From NCBI RefSeq assembly GCF_958295425.1, contig NC_081146.1, positions 28,104,780-28,168,779 of the forward strand: a DNA stretch of 64,000 bases. Reading direction: 5' to 3'. Source of the stretch: Solea solea (Eukaryota > Chordata > Actinopteri > Pleuronectiformes > Soleidae). Shown here in pieces: positions 1 through 18,608 of the stretch. Position numbers and translations under genes: made by a program. How positions within the stretch are numbered: the stretch's first letter is position 1; each line of letters begins with the position of its first letter. The notes beneath the pieces were generated by a model. It saw nothing but the letters and a program-made list of their open reading frames with translations. It made no database searches and was not told where the DNA came from.

Positions 1-999
1 TATTTTCCTGTTAGTAAATTTAGTTTTAGGCATAGCGTCCTGATTAAGATCACAGTTTAACATGAATTACGATTTAACTCGGTAGTAACATTTTTGCCTG
101 AGTGGGCTTGCGTTAATCCTGTGTTTGTTAAATGCATTCTCCTTCAGTTCACGGCACATGGTATGGGTGTTTGAGCCAAACATCAATGTGCAGCATGCCG
201 AAGCATACTGTATCTATTTGGCCAGATATGGTTTCTTATACCATAGTAACACAGTACTAAAAGCTCATTTGGAACTGTCTGGATAGTGCCCATAATCACT
301 ATACCCCAAGCTCATTTCTTTGTAGACCACACAAATGAATCTCCCAAAGTACACTGAGTTGTTTTATCGAAGATTTTCCTAAATTTGAACTCCTATGAAT
401 TCAGCTTGTTCATGGCGTCACCGTTCTTATCATGTCAATGGACCAACCCTCTTCTATCACTATAGGCGATCTGCATTGACATAACGCACATTTCATCATA
501 GACTCTTCTATAATCGTTAACATGTTTTTAATTCATGGAAAATGTTATGACTGACAAGCTAGACTTTATTATGTAACATAGTCATTTTTGCTTATTGCAA
601 ACATTTCATTTAAATGTATAATAACTGACAGTTTCCTTATGCATGATGACTTAAAATTAATAACATGAACATAACGTTAATGGTCACCCCATCTGCTTAA
701 TGTCAGGCGCACTGCGCAAACACTGCTGATGCAACTAGGGACAAAAGTATGTTAACTGAAACAATCAATCGTCTGATCAGTGCGTTGCTGCCCCCCACTG
801 GTGTCTAACGTTACATCTCTGCTACAGGTCCAGGCCAAAAAGGAGATCTGTGCATCTGTGACCTTACAAGTGTAATCTTGTGGTTTGAAAGTACACAAGA
901 AAGTACATAAAAAGTTGAATTTTTAGTGAGGCTCTAATTCAGTTTCAAACCAATAAATTCAAATTATGCTATTCAAATTCAGTTCAATAGCATAATAGC

Positions 1000-1032
1000 A
1001 TTCATGTGTTCACCACTGATGAACACATGAAT
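1000..1032. repeat. Perfect 13-bp inverted repeat with 7-nt loop
   Basis: Arms ATTCATGTGTTCA and TGAACACATGAAT flank CCACTGA. The right arm recurs at about 1067-1080 (TGATGAACACATGAAC). It is non-coding and of unknown role. Confidence 0.7.
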
Positions 1033-1470
1033 TACACTATCTGTTCATAAAGTAATTAAACAAATGTGATGAACACATGAACTAGAGTGAAAGAATCTGG
1101 AGTTAAACTACTTCTAACACGTTGTTATTGTTGCTAATAATCTGATTGTGAGTCTGCAGGTTTATTTTAACATTTTATGATGATTATGTTTACCATGAAT
1201 TGTAATTATAATAAGTTAACTTTATTTGTAAACCACCTACAAAAAGTTAGAAATGTGAACTTCGAAAATTTAATATGCCATTAGTGACAAATGACTTACT
1301 CAATTTTTATAAATCACTTTGTGGGAGTAACTGTTTGAATGTAAAACCTCTTTAATAAAAGCTTCTTAAATATTACATAATATAAACATTTCAGTTACTT
1401 TGCTCCTCCATGACGTAATCTGAATATCAATCAAGTATTTGCCAGTTTTTGGGATCAATATGGTGTATGA

Positions 1471-1530
1471 ATACATATATAGATATATACACATATATCT
1501 ATATATCTATATATATAGATATATGTAGTA
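1471..1530. repeat. AT-rich palindrome
   Basis: Runs of ATATAT and TATCTATATA with the reverse complement TATAGATATA can fold into several overlapping hairpins. It probably grew from a TA/TATC microsatellite. Confidence 0.6.
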
Positions 1531-2138
1531 TTGTGCAGTGTGGTGCTGCAGTAAACAGTGGCTAAGGTGAGGAAGCTGATTTCATGTTTAGGTTATTACT
1601 GCCTTATTTTATGTGTTATAAATGACATTTAAATAAAAAGCTCACCTGAAAGGTCCCCGTTGCTTTTTAACATATTTTATTTGATCTCTTGATTATTTTG
1701 GGGTTTCATTTTACTGATTGATTGGATTGAACTGGTTTGACTTGTGGTTGCCTGTAGTTTTTATTGGACATCTTTGTACTGGAAAGGGGATTGGTGAGAC
1801 TTTACTTCAATAAAGTTGGCGTTGATATTCGTTCCTATTTATTTGGAATTTATATGAGGGGGAAAACAAACAAACAAAACCATCAATGCAGAAAATCACC
1901 TACAACATGTTTAATGGCCATGATGCCTTGTTAATCGAGTACATACAGATTCAAATACTCTGTCTTTGCTACCGTAAGAAATAATAATAAAAAAAAAGGA
2001 TGGAGACAAGACTAATCTGACTAATTAGACCTTGTGCTGTCCAAAGATCTATGCAGGTCAAGGACTGCAAGTCACACAGACACAAATCAATAACACACAC
2101 GTGTGTCTGGACACTTTTTCCCCTGGATGAATTTTCTC

Positions 2139-9888
<7,750 letters not shown>

Positions 9889-9912
9889 GTTGGACTTTCT
9901 TACCGACGGGCG

Positions 9913-9923
9913 TGCTGACGTCA
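9913..9923. promoter_or_regulatory. MARE/CRE-like site at the psmc4 5' end
   Basis: TGCTGACGTCA lies 25-35 bp upstream of the psmc4 start codon, which reads leftward. It contains the full CRE palindrome TGACGTCA and matches the first 11 positions of the 14-bp CRE-type Maf recognition element. Proteasome subunit genes are known targets of NFE2L1 (Nrf1)-small Maf dimers, so the position is suggestive. A chance CRE match, or use by CREB/ATF, is equally possible from sequence alone. Confidence 0.4.
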
Positions 9924-10794
9924 TACGGTGACGAAAAGCAAGTAGGTCGGTTAAGAGCGTGGGTGTGATATAAGAACTGGGTAGAGCTCCGCCCCTCCGG
10001 CCCCGTGGGGGGGGGTCATGGATGTATTATAGGAACTGGATGTAGCTCCGCCCCCTCTGCCTTGAAGACAATTTTTTCATGGTGGCCACTCGTGGTACTG
10101 CAACAAAAAATACTCAAAAAATCAGTCGTACACAGATGAATCTGTTTAATTTGTTTAATCTGTGTGCATCCATCAAAAACCTGAACTGTCCCTTTGAGTC
10201 TCAGGATTTCCAAATTGTATATTATTAAAAAAAGTGTTTGGCTGGAAACAAACTTTTATTTTAAAAGGTCAGTGATGCTAAAGATAAATAAATGAAAATT
10301 AAATTTTTTATTTGGCCTGAATATTCACATTAAAATAAAGACCATTCTGTCACGTTTCAGATTTGAATTCTTCTCTTATTTTGAGATGTTTCATGTGCAG
10401 AGACAGTGGACGTCCAGCAGAGGGCGGTGTTTCACCAGGATTCAGGGTTTGTTTTCAATTGCAGTTTAAAAGCACAGATTATTTCTAGAACACCACTGCC
10501 ATGGAGACAATGTTCTTCTGCCCTTTGACCTCACACACAGCCTCTGCCATTTACTGGTGAGATTAGGGGACAGATTAACAGCAACATGTAAAATCAGGGA
10601 CCAGATTATTCAGATGAATGTTGAGCTGAGGCCATGATCATGCTGGACTTTTTTGTTCGTCTTGGTCTAAAACATTATGCCTCTGTTTTCACCTTAGGGG
10701 GCGCTGTAGAGTCTTTGAGCAAGAGTTTGTGACTTCCTGAACTGAAGTGTTGTGTTCTGTCATCCGGCAACAATAAAGGCAGAAGACGACACCC

Positions 10795-10870
10795 ACGGAC
10801 GGTGGAATAGTGGTAGAGCAAGTTGTCTTTCAACCTGAAGGTTGAGGGTTAGATTCCCTGCATGCTAACG
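10795..10870 (+). mobile_element. tRNA-derived SINE head fragment
   Basis: GGTGGAATAGTGGTAGAGCA followed by AGGTTGAGGGTTAGATTCCC resembles A-box and B-box (GGTTnGAnTCC) promoter elements of a tRNA-derived SINE. No intact cloverleaf was seen. Confidence 0.5.
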
Positions 10871-11439
10871 TGTCCCTGGACAGGACATTTAAAATATGAA
10901 TATGAAAGTATGAAAGATGAGTGAGTAGTAAAACTGCATTTTTACTCTTTACATAAAGTCTATGGATAAGCAATGTATGTTTTGGCTCCGCCCTCTTTTC
11001 TGTAGGTTATCATACACAGAAGCTGCTCCTCTTCTTTCTTTCTTTCTTGGCTTAGTTCCAGGTGAGGTGCATACCTCACCCCCCCCCCCCATGATTCATT
11101 AACCCTGTCACCTTTCATTTCCCATGAGGGTTCAGGGCGACTGAATTCCTGCTGCTGAACTTCAACAGGTGTGTGTGTGTTCATGGCTCAGGCTCAGAGG
11201 GGGCGTGGCAGGGTCGTTGTTCAGTGAACGAGACTCTGGTGTCAAAGCGTGAGCAAAAACAAAAGAGAGGAAACGATAACACAGACGTGGGAAGGAGGGT
11301 GAGAGGGTGAGAGGGTGAGGTTTACTGACAGACTGAGTTCACGCAGGTTTACTCCACAATCTCTCCTGTGTTTGTCTGGATTTAAAAGAAACATTTCAGT
11401 AAAATAAGTTTTTTTTTTTATGTATTGATCTAATGTTTT

Positions 11440-11760
11440 AATTGAAGCTTTTTTTTAATCTATTTTTAAACATTATTAATGACTGTACATGTTGTATAAA
11501 GGGATATTTCAGCTTTGTGAGGTGTGTATTACATCAAGCCTTAAAAATGTCAGAAAATGTCTCTCAGTGTCTCAAACCTGGAAAGATGATGTTCTCAAAT
11601 GTCACAAACCAAAATGAATCAGTTTTAATGATTTATTTAAAGCAAAAAAAACCAGAAAATATTCACATTTAAGCAGTGAAAAACCAGAGAAACTCGTTTC
11701 AATTAGTTAAGAAAACATATTTATTAAGTAATCAATTAATTGTTGCGGCTCTAAAACTGA
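11440..11760. repeat. Dispersed repeat family 2 copy
   Basis: It carries AATGTCAGAAAATG, TCAAACCTGGAAAGATGATG, GAATCAGTTTTAATGATTTA and AGAAAATATTCACATTTAAG in the same order as copies near 15140-15340 and 32560-33140. Confidence 0.55.
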
Positions 11761-11849
11761 AGTTTTGTTACTGGATCTCAGTTGTGTTTGATTGATCATC
11801 TTTTTGTGTCATTTATTGATTTGTGAACTTATTTTAGACACTCAACAAA

Positions 11850-12310
11850 AGGCTCACATCAGAACAAGTACAATGTCTTAAAGAATACGTTTGATGCTTT
11901 TTCTGTCGCCTTATAAACCGCTCACTCTCCTGCACCAAAACCCATAGAGAAAGCAGTGATTTTACATCACAGCACGCAGGAGTTGTAGATCCACTGCTGC
12001 CTCAATTTATGAGGTGAATTGTCTTATTTTGTGACTTCCATGTTTTAAATCCTGTGTATCGAAGGTATTTGTGCACTGTTTTGTTGTTTCTTCTTTTCTT
12101 CTTTTATCTCTTCACTTGCACTACTAGAGCTGTCCTTTAATCTCGTTGTACACTGTATAATGACAATAAAGGTGATTCTGATTCTGATTCTGATTGACCT
12201 CAGTGATGCAAACTCGCCACACGAGGCAGCAGAGGACCAGCAGCTCCTGTGTTCCTGTGAGCTTTAAATGCCAATTTTCTCTATGGGCATTGGTGCAAGG
12301 AGATGCTTAA
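11850..12310. repeat. Family 1 palindromic repeat, copy A
   Basis: The left half has CTCACTCTCCTGCACCAAAA and CCATAGAGAAAGCAGTGATT. The right half has CCAGCAGCTCCTGTG and ATTTTCTCTATGGGCATTGG. The two ends are reverse complements. A LINE 3' tail has inserted at about 12040-12195. Confidence 0.75.
12100..12195 (+). mobile_element. LINE 3' tail with (ATTCTG)n
   Basis: TCGTTGTACACTGTATAATG then ACAATAAAGG and GATTCTGATTCTGATT is the 3' end type of CR1/L2-group LINEs in fish. It interrupts family 1 copy A and is therefore younger than it. Confidence 0.65.
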
Positions 12311-12959
12311 AAACGTGAGAATATATTCTTGCGATGTCACAGATGTAAGCAGGGCTGTATTTTATTCAAATCTGTGTGTCTGAGTGTCTCAGGCTGGTTC
12401 AGGCTGGTTCTCGGTGCAGAGGGGCCGGAGTACAGCTGAGGTTTTGTCAGTCCCTCATATAACAACACTTTAAAAAGACCAAACTACAGTTTTAAGAACC
12501 TTTAAGTGGAGAATTGGACATGTGGACCTGGGCTATAACAGTCAGAGGGGTTTTGTCTGAAGGTGATTTCAATGATAACCTGGAAATAAAGACACAACCT
12601 CAGGCCAGTGTTGAGGAAAGTGACAGTACGCTGATCACAGAAGTATCAGCTTTCATTCACGTGAGCGACAGTTAGTGTCTCTGCACGACACAGCTGTGAG
12701 ACGAGCCTGGATTAAATATTCCCCCCTCACAAGAAACAATAATCTCTGCTGGTTTTGTACACGGACGCACAAAGACGACACACACCTGTTCAAATTCAAA
12801 TATATCACAATAATTTAACACTGTCTGAAAAACATAGCCACTGCTATGACTTCACTTTGTAAACTGCTCACACCAAACAGCTTAATGTAATCTTGTTATG
12901 AGTCAAATATATGACCAACAAATATCTGTATATATCGTCTTAAAGGGACAGACACCGAC

Positions 12960-13190
12960 GAGCGTTCACTCTCCTCCACCAAACCTCATAGAGACAATCA
13001 GTGATTTTTACATCATGATCCACTGCTGCCTCCACGAGTGAATTCAAACGTCTTACTTTGTGAATTCTGTGTTTGAAATCATTCACTCCGCTTCACCTCA
13101 GTGACAGGAAGTGACCACTCCACCAGTGACCACTCCACCAGTGACCACTCCACCAGCTCCTGTGTCCCTGTGATCTTAAATCACTGGTGT
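12960..13190. repeat. Family 1 palindromic repeat, copy B, with 15-bp tandem triplication
   Basis: The usual core (CTCATAGAGACAATCAGTGA ... CTCCTGTGTCCCTGTGA) is interrupted at 13109-13155 by three tandem units of AGTGACCACTCCACC. It ends about 230 bp before the sostdc1 TATA box. Confidence 0.7.
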
Positions 13191-13413
13191 AGATTGACCT
13201 CTGACTTCTGCTGCTGTGGTTCTGGACAATTTATAGCTCCGCCCCTGTGTGGGGCTCCCTGCAGACAGCCCCCCCCCCCCCCCACACACAATAAAAGCAC
13301 GTGGGCGGGGCTTATGTTGTGAGGGTGAACCAATACCATTGGGCAGAGGAGGAGGAGAACAACGCACCTGAGCTGCTGCCAAACTCTTAGAGGCGGACCG
13401 TGAAGGACGGGAC

Positions 13414-13420
13414 TATAAAA
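13414..13420 (+). promoter_or_regulatory. TATA box of sostdc1
   Basis: TATAAAA lies 104 bp upstream of the sostdc1 start codon, in a GC-rich stretch (AGGCGGACCG just before it). Transcription would start near 13440-13450, giving a 5' UTR of roughly 80 nt that contains CCTT-rich repeats. Confidence 0.7.
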
Positions 13421-13523
13421 GCAGTGAGTGCCACTTCACATCTGCACTTTCTCCATCCATCCTTCTGTCCTTGCTTCCTTCCTCGCTTCTGTCCTTGCGT
13501 CCTTGTCTCGTGCAGCAGCAGCC

Positions 13524-15887
13524 ATGTTGCACCTGAGCCCTGACGCGTGCGGTCACACTCTGCTCCTCCTCTGTCTGCTCCTCAGGAGTTGTCAGTCTCT
13601 GAAGAACGACGCCACGGAGCTGCTCTTCCCTCACGTGACCGCGCCGCTGTCGGAACAGCCGCACAGCAACGTGTCCCTGAACCGCGCACGCACGGGCGGC
13701 AGAGGCGCGAGCGGCGCCGCGCACGACAGAAGCAGTAAGATGTTTGGTTTTCTTATCAGGGTGGTGCAAAGTTCCCCTTAAAGGGAGTAAACGTGCACGT
13801 GAGCAGGAAATGACTTCACTTTAAAAAAAAAAATAATATTACTTAAGTAAAAGTCTTAATGTTTATGACACTTACTGTACTTAAGGATTACTTAAGTCTT
13901 TTTCAAAAGCAAGGAGTTAGGATTGAGTCATGGTGGCTCAGTGGTAGGGCGGGATGTCTTTCAACTGGAAGGTTGTGGGTGCAATTCCTGACTCTTAGTC
14001 TATATGTGTCATGTTGCATGTTGCAGCGTGTGAATGTGTGAATGAGTGAAAACTGCAGTGTGAAACAGTTCATCAAGACTAGAAAAGCTCTGTATAAATA
14101 CAGACCATAATAGCAAAGTCAAGTACAGATATGTGAAATTTGTATTTGAGTAATTACAACATAAGTATGGAAGAGGTTTAGGACCAAATGCGATATTTGA
14201 GAAAATGAGAACCCACAACAGAATTCTGATTGATTTTATTAAATTTAATTCAGGGATTTTCAAATGTTGTATTTAGTTTCCAATAAATAAATAAGTATTC
14301 ACAAGTGTTCTTAATCCTCTTCTACTTTACTTCAGGTAATAATCAGTAGTCAATCGTTTCAAAAAACATGTGCTAAATGTAGATTATTATTTCAGATACA
14401 ACATCGGTTTTAAAAGTGTGTTGAGTTGAATAAAAACTCAACTCACTGAGTTGACCTCTTGACCCTGACTCCCTGACCAACCCTGAACTATCCCTTTAAA
14501 CCTCAGGATTGAGTCTGTTGTTGTTCATTTTTGCTTCTTCTATGAAACTCTGAGAGAGGATGCTGATGCTGATGCTGATGCTCATGTTTCTACACTCATG
14601 TTGTGACGAGGAAAAGTTTAGTGTGGGAAACTTTACTATTTGTGTAATGAAAACAATTTATCCAAAGAAATCATGGGTATTTATTTATTTATTGATTGAG
14701 GTAGTCCAGTCCTGTTTATCACCGTTTTGTGTCGATTTGTTGTCCAAAAAAGCAGGAAAACAAACAAAAGAACAAAAGAATCTGGAGCTGCATAAATTAT
14801 CGACAGTTTTCTCATGAAATTAAAGGTTAGAGTCTTTATTTTTTTATAATTAAAACCAGTTTCTCTGCTTCTTCAGCTTCTTAAATGTGAATATTTTGAA
14901 GAAATCACTAAAAAGAGAACGTCAAACATTTTTCAACATTTATTGACATTTTATGGATTAAACGATCTGTTAATGGGGAAAATAAACAAGAGATTAAATA
15001 CCAACAAAAGTCCCAGTTTTATGTTACTAACCCTGTATGGACATGATGAGTGGCATCTTGTCTTCTTAGATTTAAGGGTGGAACCAAGGATTATTTTCAT
15101 CCATTTTCTTGATTACAGTCATTTTTTTGGTCCATAAAGTGTCAGAAAATGTTGAAAAATGTTTCCCAAAACCTGAAAATGATGGCGTTCTCCAATGTCT
15201 TCCAAAACGATTCAGTTTTTCATGATTTTTTTGTTTTATGGAGCAGAGAAACCTGAAATATTCACATTTTAAGAAGCTGAAGAATCAGAAAACACTCAAA
15301 CTGATTCATTGATTATCTAAATAGTTGGAAATGATTCTTTCCTCGTAGCATAACACAAAAAAAACATTTGGTGACATTTTTTGGACCAAACGATACAGAT
15401 TAGTGGATTAATTCTCATTGCTTGTGTTTCCACAGATGGCGGTCAGATCGGATGCAGGGAGCTGCGATCCACCAAGTACATCTCTGACGGCCACTGCACC
15501 AGCATCAACCCCATCAAAGAGCTGGTCTGTGCCGGCGAGTGTCTTCCTGCTCAGATGCTTCAGAACTGGATCGGCGGCACCCACGGCAGGAAGTTGTGGA
15601 GTCGCCGTGGCAACAGCAACCAGGACTGGAGGTGCGTCAACGACAAGACGCGCACCCAACGCATCCAGCTGCAGTGTCAAGATGGCAGCGAGCGCACGTA
15701 CAAGATCACCGTGGTCACGTCGTGCAAGTGCAAGCGGTACTCGAGGCAGCACAACGAGTCTGACGGGAAGTTCGGGGAAGCGGCCGAGGTTTCGCCGCCG
15801 CAGCTCGTGCACAAACACAAGTCCAAGAGCAAGAGGAGGCTGGGGAAGAACCGTCTGAGCGAGAACTGGCACGAGACGGAACCCTGA
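13524..15887 (+). CDS. sostdc1: Sclerostin domain-containing protein 1 (Wise/ectodin/USAG-1), 2 exons, complete
   Basis: Secreted antagonist of BMP ligands and modulator of Wnt-LRP5/6 signalling, acting outside the cell in tooth, skin appendage and kidney development (family knowledge). Exon 1 is 13524-13734 and exon 2 is 15436-15887; the GT-AG intron splits one codon (A|AT), giving 220 residues against 206 in human. The first 23-25 residues form a signal peptide (LLLLCLLL core). The family-typical KNDATE motif follows. The CTCK cystine-knot domain starts at about Cys77 (GCRELRSTKYISDG) and includes ELVCAGEC, RCVNDKTRTQRIQLQC and SCKCKRY. Possible N-glycosylation sites are NVS (49-51) and NES after the knot. 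The tail is basic (SKSKRRLGKNR). A TATA box precedes it, and crppa follows on the same strand as in human. Teleosts have a and b paralogues; the window does not tell which this is. Confidence 0.95.
13925..14105 (+). mobile_element. tRNA-derived SINE in the sostdc1 intron
   Basis: The tRNA-like head (GGTGGCTCAGTGGTAGGGCG, then AAGGTTGTGGGTGCAATTCC) is followed by a body ending AAAAGCTCTGTATAAATACA, the usual end of a widespread fish SINE. It has the same strand as sostdc1. Confidence 0.7.
15130..15340. repeat. Dispersed repeat family 2 copy at the end of the sostdc1 intron
   Basis: GTGTCAGAAAATGTTG, AAACCTGAAAATGATG, ACGATTCAGTTTTTCATGAT and TATTCACATTTTAAGAAGCT follow the family order. It ends about 95 bp before exon 2. 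Confidence 0.55.
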
Positions 15888-16180
15888 GCAAAAACACACA
15901 CGGACTCACTCTGAATCCACTTCAGACGACTGCAGCCGTGTATTTTGAATCTTTGAGGTTGGTTTTCTCACGAGCTGCTTTTGCAGACGTTCACTGAAGT
16001 CCAAACGTTCTGCTCTGATCTGAAGGACACGAGAGCTGGACACGAAGAACACAAACGTCCGCAGAAGTGGATCCGGACATTCTCCGCAGATTCTCCTCTC
16101 ATGCTCCATCCATGTTTATTATTATTTCTTCTTCAGATTCACCTGACGTTCAATTTACCCGCCGTTTTTTGAGCCTCGAA

Positions 16181-16186
16181 AATAAA
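16181..16186 (+). promoter_or_regulatory. Candidate poly(A) signal of sostdc1
   Basis: AATAAA lies about 295 bp after the sostdc1 stop codon; a second hexamer sits at 16210-16215 and others follow to 16265. The interval 15888-16180 is therefore the probable 3' UTR. No other gene is visible there. Confidence 0.5.
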
Positions 16187-16215
16187 AAAACTATTAATCT
16201 ACCCATAAAAATAAA

Positions 16216-17600
16216 GTAATGTCGCAGCAGATGTAGATATAAAAATGTCTTTGTTGTACAAAATAAATAAGGGGGATGGAGGTTTGTTCAGTATTGGCCA
16301 ACACTGACATATTACGCTGATAGTATTGTGCGTTCCCATTAAGAACATTAAAGAAAAAGATCCTGACTGATCGACCGCAACTCGATTGTCAGCTGTGAGC
16401 GTAAAGTTGTGGATGGGTTGCAGGTTACTGCCGACACGAAGCCAAAACACTCAAATGAAAACATCGTAACATGGATGCAGCCCAAGTCAAATCTCCGGAT
16501 AATGTCTGCGTCGGCTCATGTGACAAACTCTGGATAATCCACAGTGAGTGAATAGCCTAGCGTCTCAGAACCAGGTGGCACCTCCTCCCCTGGATCCTCC
16601 CGAGAATCTCCCGCCGCTCCGACATAAAGCCCATAAATCTGTGTGAACAGAAAAACCAAATTCCTCCCAGTTTGTGTGTGAAAACTTAGACTGTGATGGA
16701 GACGTTCACAGAGCGTGCTGAGGACTTCTCTCCTCTGTGGTTTTCTGTATAATAATGTGAACAGTTTCCCAGACTTTCACACTGTCCTAGACACATGGAG
16801 ACTCTGCCTGTTCAGGCACCAACACCAGCTAACGCCAAACATCTGAAAAAAACATTAAAGGTCCAATATGCAACATGCCTGTTACAGCTGGTCAATGAAA
16901 ACAAACATGAAGTAGAGTCACTTTGAACAAGTGATCGCAATTTAAACCCTCTATTTTTCATTGTTAGGGCTAAAACTACTTTTTCGGAAATCAATTTCAA
17001 ACTATTTTTGATAACCGATTAATCCGTTTTTGTTTTTTTTTATTTTTGCCCATGTACGTGTTTGGAACAGGGTCTTTAAGCTCCCACCATTGTGTTAGAG
17101 TGTAGTCATTAAAATGTTGATCTGACAAAAAAACTTGTTGTGTAAATACTTGTACATTTATCAAATTCTTACTTGCCTTCTGAAGTATGGCCATGTGTAT
17201 AAAATTGTACTATGTAAGATTTCTGATGTATGATGATGTAATATATTATTTTTTGTGGCAGCATGTCACGTGATACGTTTTTGCATAAGTGATGTTATTG
17301 TGAAAAAAAAGCTTGTTCATCATCTTTCATTTTTGTAATAACTTTATATAAAATAAATAAATAAATAAATAAATAAATGTCACTGTTTTTAAAATCACAT
17401 GTTGTCAATGTGAATCTTTTCTGGTTTCTTTGCTCGACATGATAAAGAATTGGCAAAACAAGACATTTGAGAACATCATTTCCAGGTTTTCAGTTCAGTT
17501 TTCAACACTTTTTTGAAATTTTGTGGTGTAAAAGTCTTACTTGATTAGTAACTAATCAATAGCTGCAGCGCTAATGCTAAAATAGATGTACAATGGAACA
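16216..17600. other. Non-coding stretch between sostdc1 and the crppa flank
   Basis: No gene is recognised. It holds AT-rich sequence, an (AAAT)n tract at about 17348-17378 and a family 2 copy at 17400-17580. Frames here encode no recognisable protein. Confidence 0.55.
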
Positions 17601-17629
17601 TAAAACATTGTTTGGACACAAAGAAAAAA

Positions 17630-18115
17630 CAGATGTTAGCCACTTAACAAAAGACCTGTTCTGTACTTGCTCAATGCTACAACATCTTAAGAATGTGTTT
17701 TCTGCTTTAATTCACAGTTACACAGCTTTTTCCAACACAAAATTGAAGTTTGTAAACTGCTCAGTACCTGCACCAAATTCCACTGAGAAAATCAACAAAT
17801 TAATATCACAACACATAGGAGTTACGATCCACTGCTGCCTCCATCACTAAGTTTAAATATGCTATTTTGTGACTTGGGTGTTTGAAATTCTTAATTCACA
17901 TTTACCTAAGTGGACCAAATTGAGCAACAAAGGTAGTAGTAGACCAGCAGCCCCTGTGTCCCTGTGAGCTAAAATCCCCAATTTTCACTATGGACTTTGG
18001 TGCAGGAGAGTAAGAGGTTTACCAAACTACAAAAACTATAACGTTTTCATCCCTAGTGTTGACTATGTGTGAGTACCTCATACAAACACACTTAAGGAAA
18101 CCCAGAGTTATCCCT
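17630..18115. repeat. Family 1 palindromic repeat, copy C, with intact TTAA right end
   Basis: CACTTAACAAAAGACCTGTT, CACCAAATTCCACTGAGAAA and CCCCAATTTTCACTATGGAC appear in family order. It ends AGAGTTATCCCT directly before TTAA (18116-18119), the clearest terminus of the family in this window. Confidence 0.75.
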
Positions 18116-18608
18116 TTAAAGTGGTCTTTGACAGAAGTTTAAATATTTAATAGTTAATTTGCCAATTAGAGACAAACAAAACAGATTAATAACATTCTAA
18201 ATCTTCCATTCTTCCAAAAGTTTAGCATTAAGATGGAAGAATGAAGACAAGGGAATGTGAATTAGCATGTTTACCCAGCTGTTGTTTTCCTAGTAAAAAC
18301 TACATTTATGAGAAGTTGTTGATTAAACACATTTATACTGGTTGTAAATCAAACACAGACTTTAACTTGACACCTGACTCTGAATTAGTGCTTAATAAGT
18401 CCCCACTACAAATTCTCGAACTATCCCTTTAACTTTATCTTCAGGGTTTTATTTTGAAAATATTCACAGGAAGTACGGAGCTCACGTTTTTGAAACTTGC
18501 CACCGGTGTGTCCGTGTTGCTGTGATTGTGTGTCCGTTTACGGCGGATGTATCTTAGTAAAGTTCCTCTCTGACCCCCCACAACAACCCCATATTTATAG
18601 TCATCAAA

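Larger units (their letters stand above)
1..2138. other. Non-coding flank 3' of psmc4
   Basis: No gene is recognised and no open frame has a recognisable protein. A hairpin with 13-bp arms lies at 1000-1032, an AT-rich palindrome at 1471-1530, and several AATAAA hexamers on both strands. It probably includes the psmc4 3' UTR at its right end. Confidence 0.6.
9924..13413. other. Spacer between psmc4 and sostdc1
   Basis: No gene is recognised in the 3.5 kb between the two divergent promoters. Contents are a tRNA-like SINE fragment (10795-10870), copies of dispersed families 1 and 2, a LINE 3' tail (12100-12195), GAGAGGGT tandem units (11295-11320), and C-tracts at 11088-11101 and 13269-13283. 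Shared promoter control of the two genes is not evident. Confidence 0.6.

Noticed and set aside
13413..13781. Frames of 117-118 codons on both strands over sostdc1 exon 1
   Set aside because: They run through the TATA region, 5' UTR and intron; the real frame is fixed by the signal peptide and the exon 2 phase.
15408..15899. 163-codon antisense frame over sostdc1 exon 2
   Set aside because: Shadow of a GC-rich conserved coding exon; the plus strand has clear cystine-knot homology.
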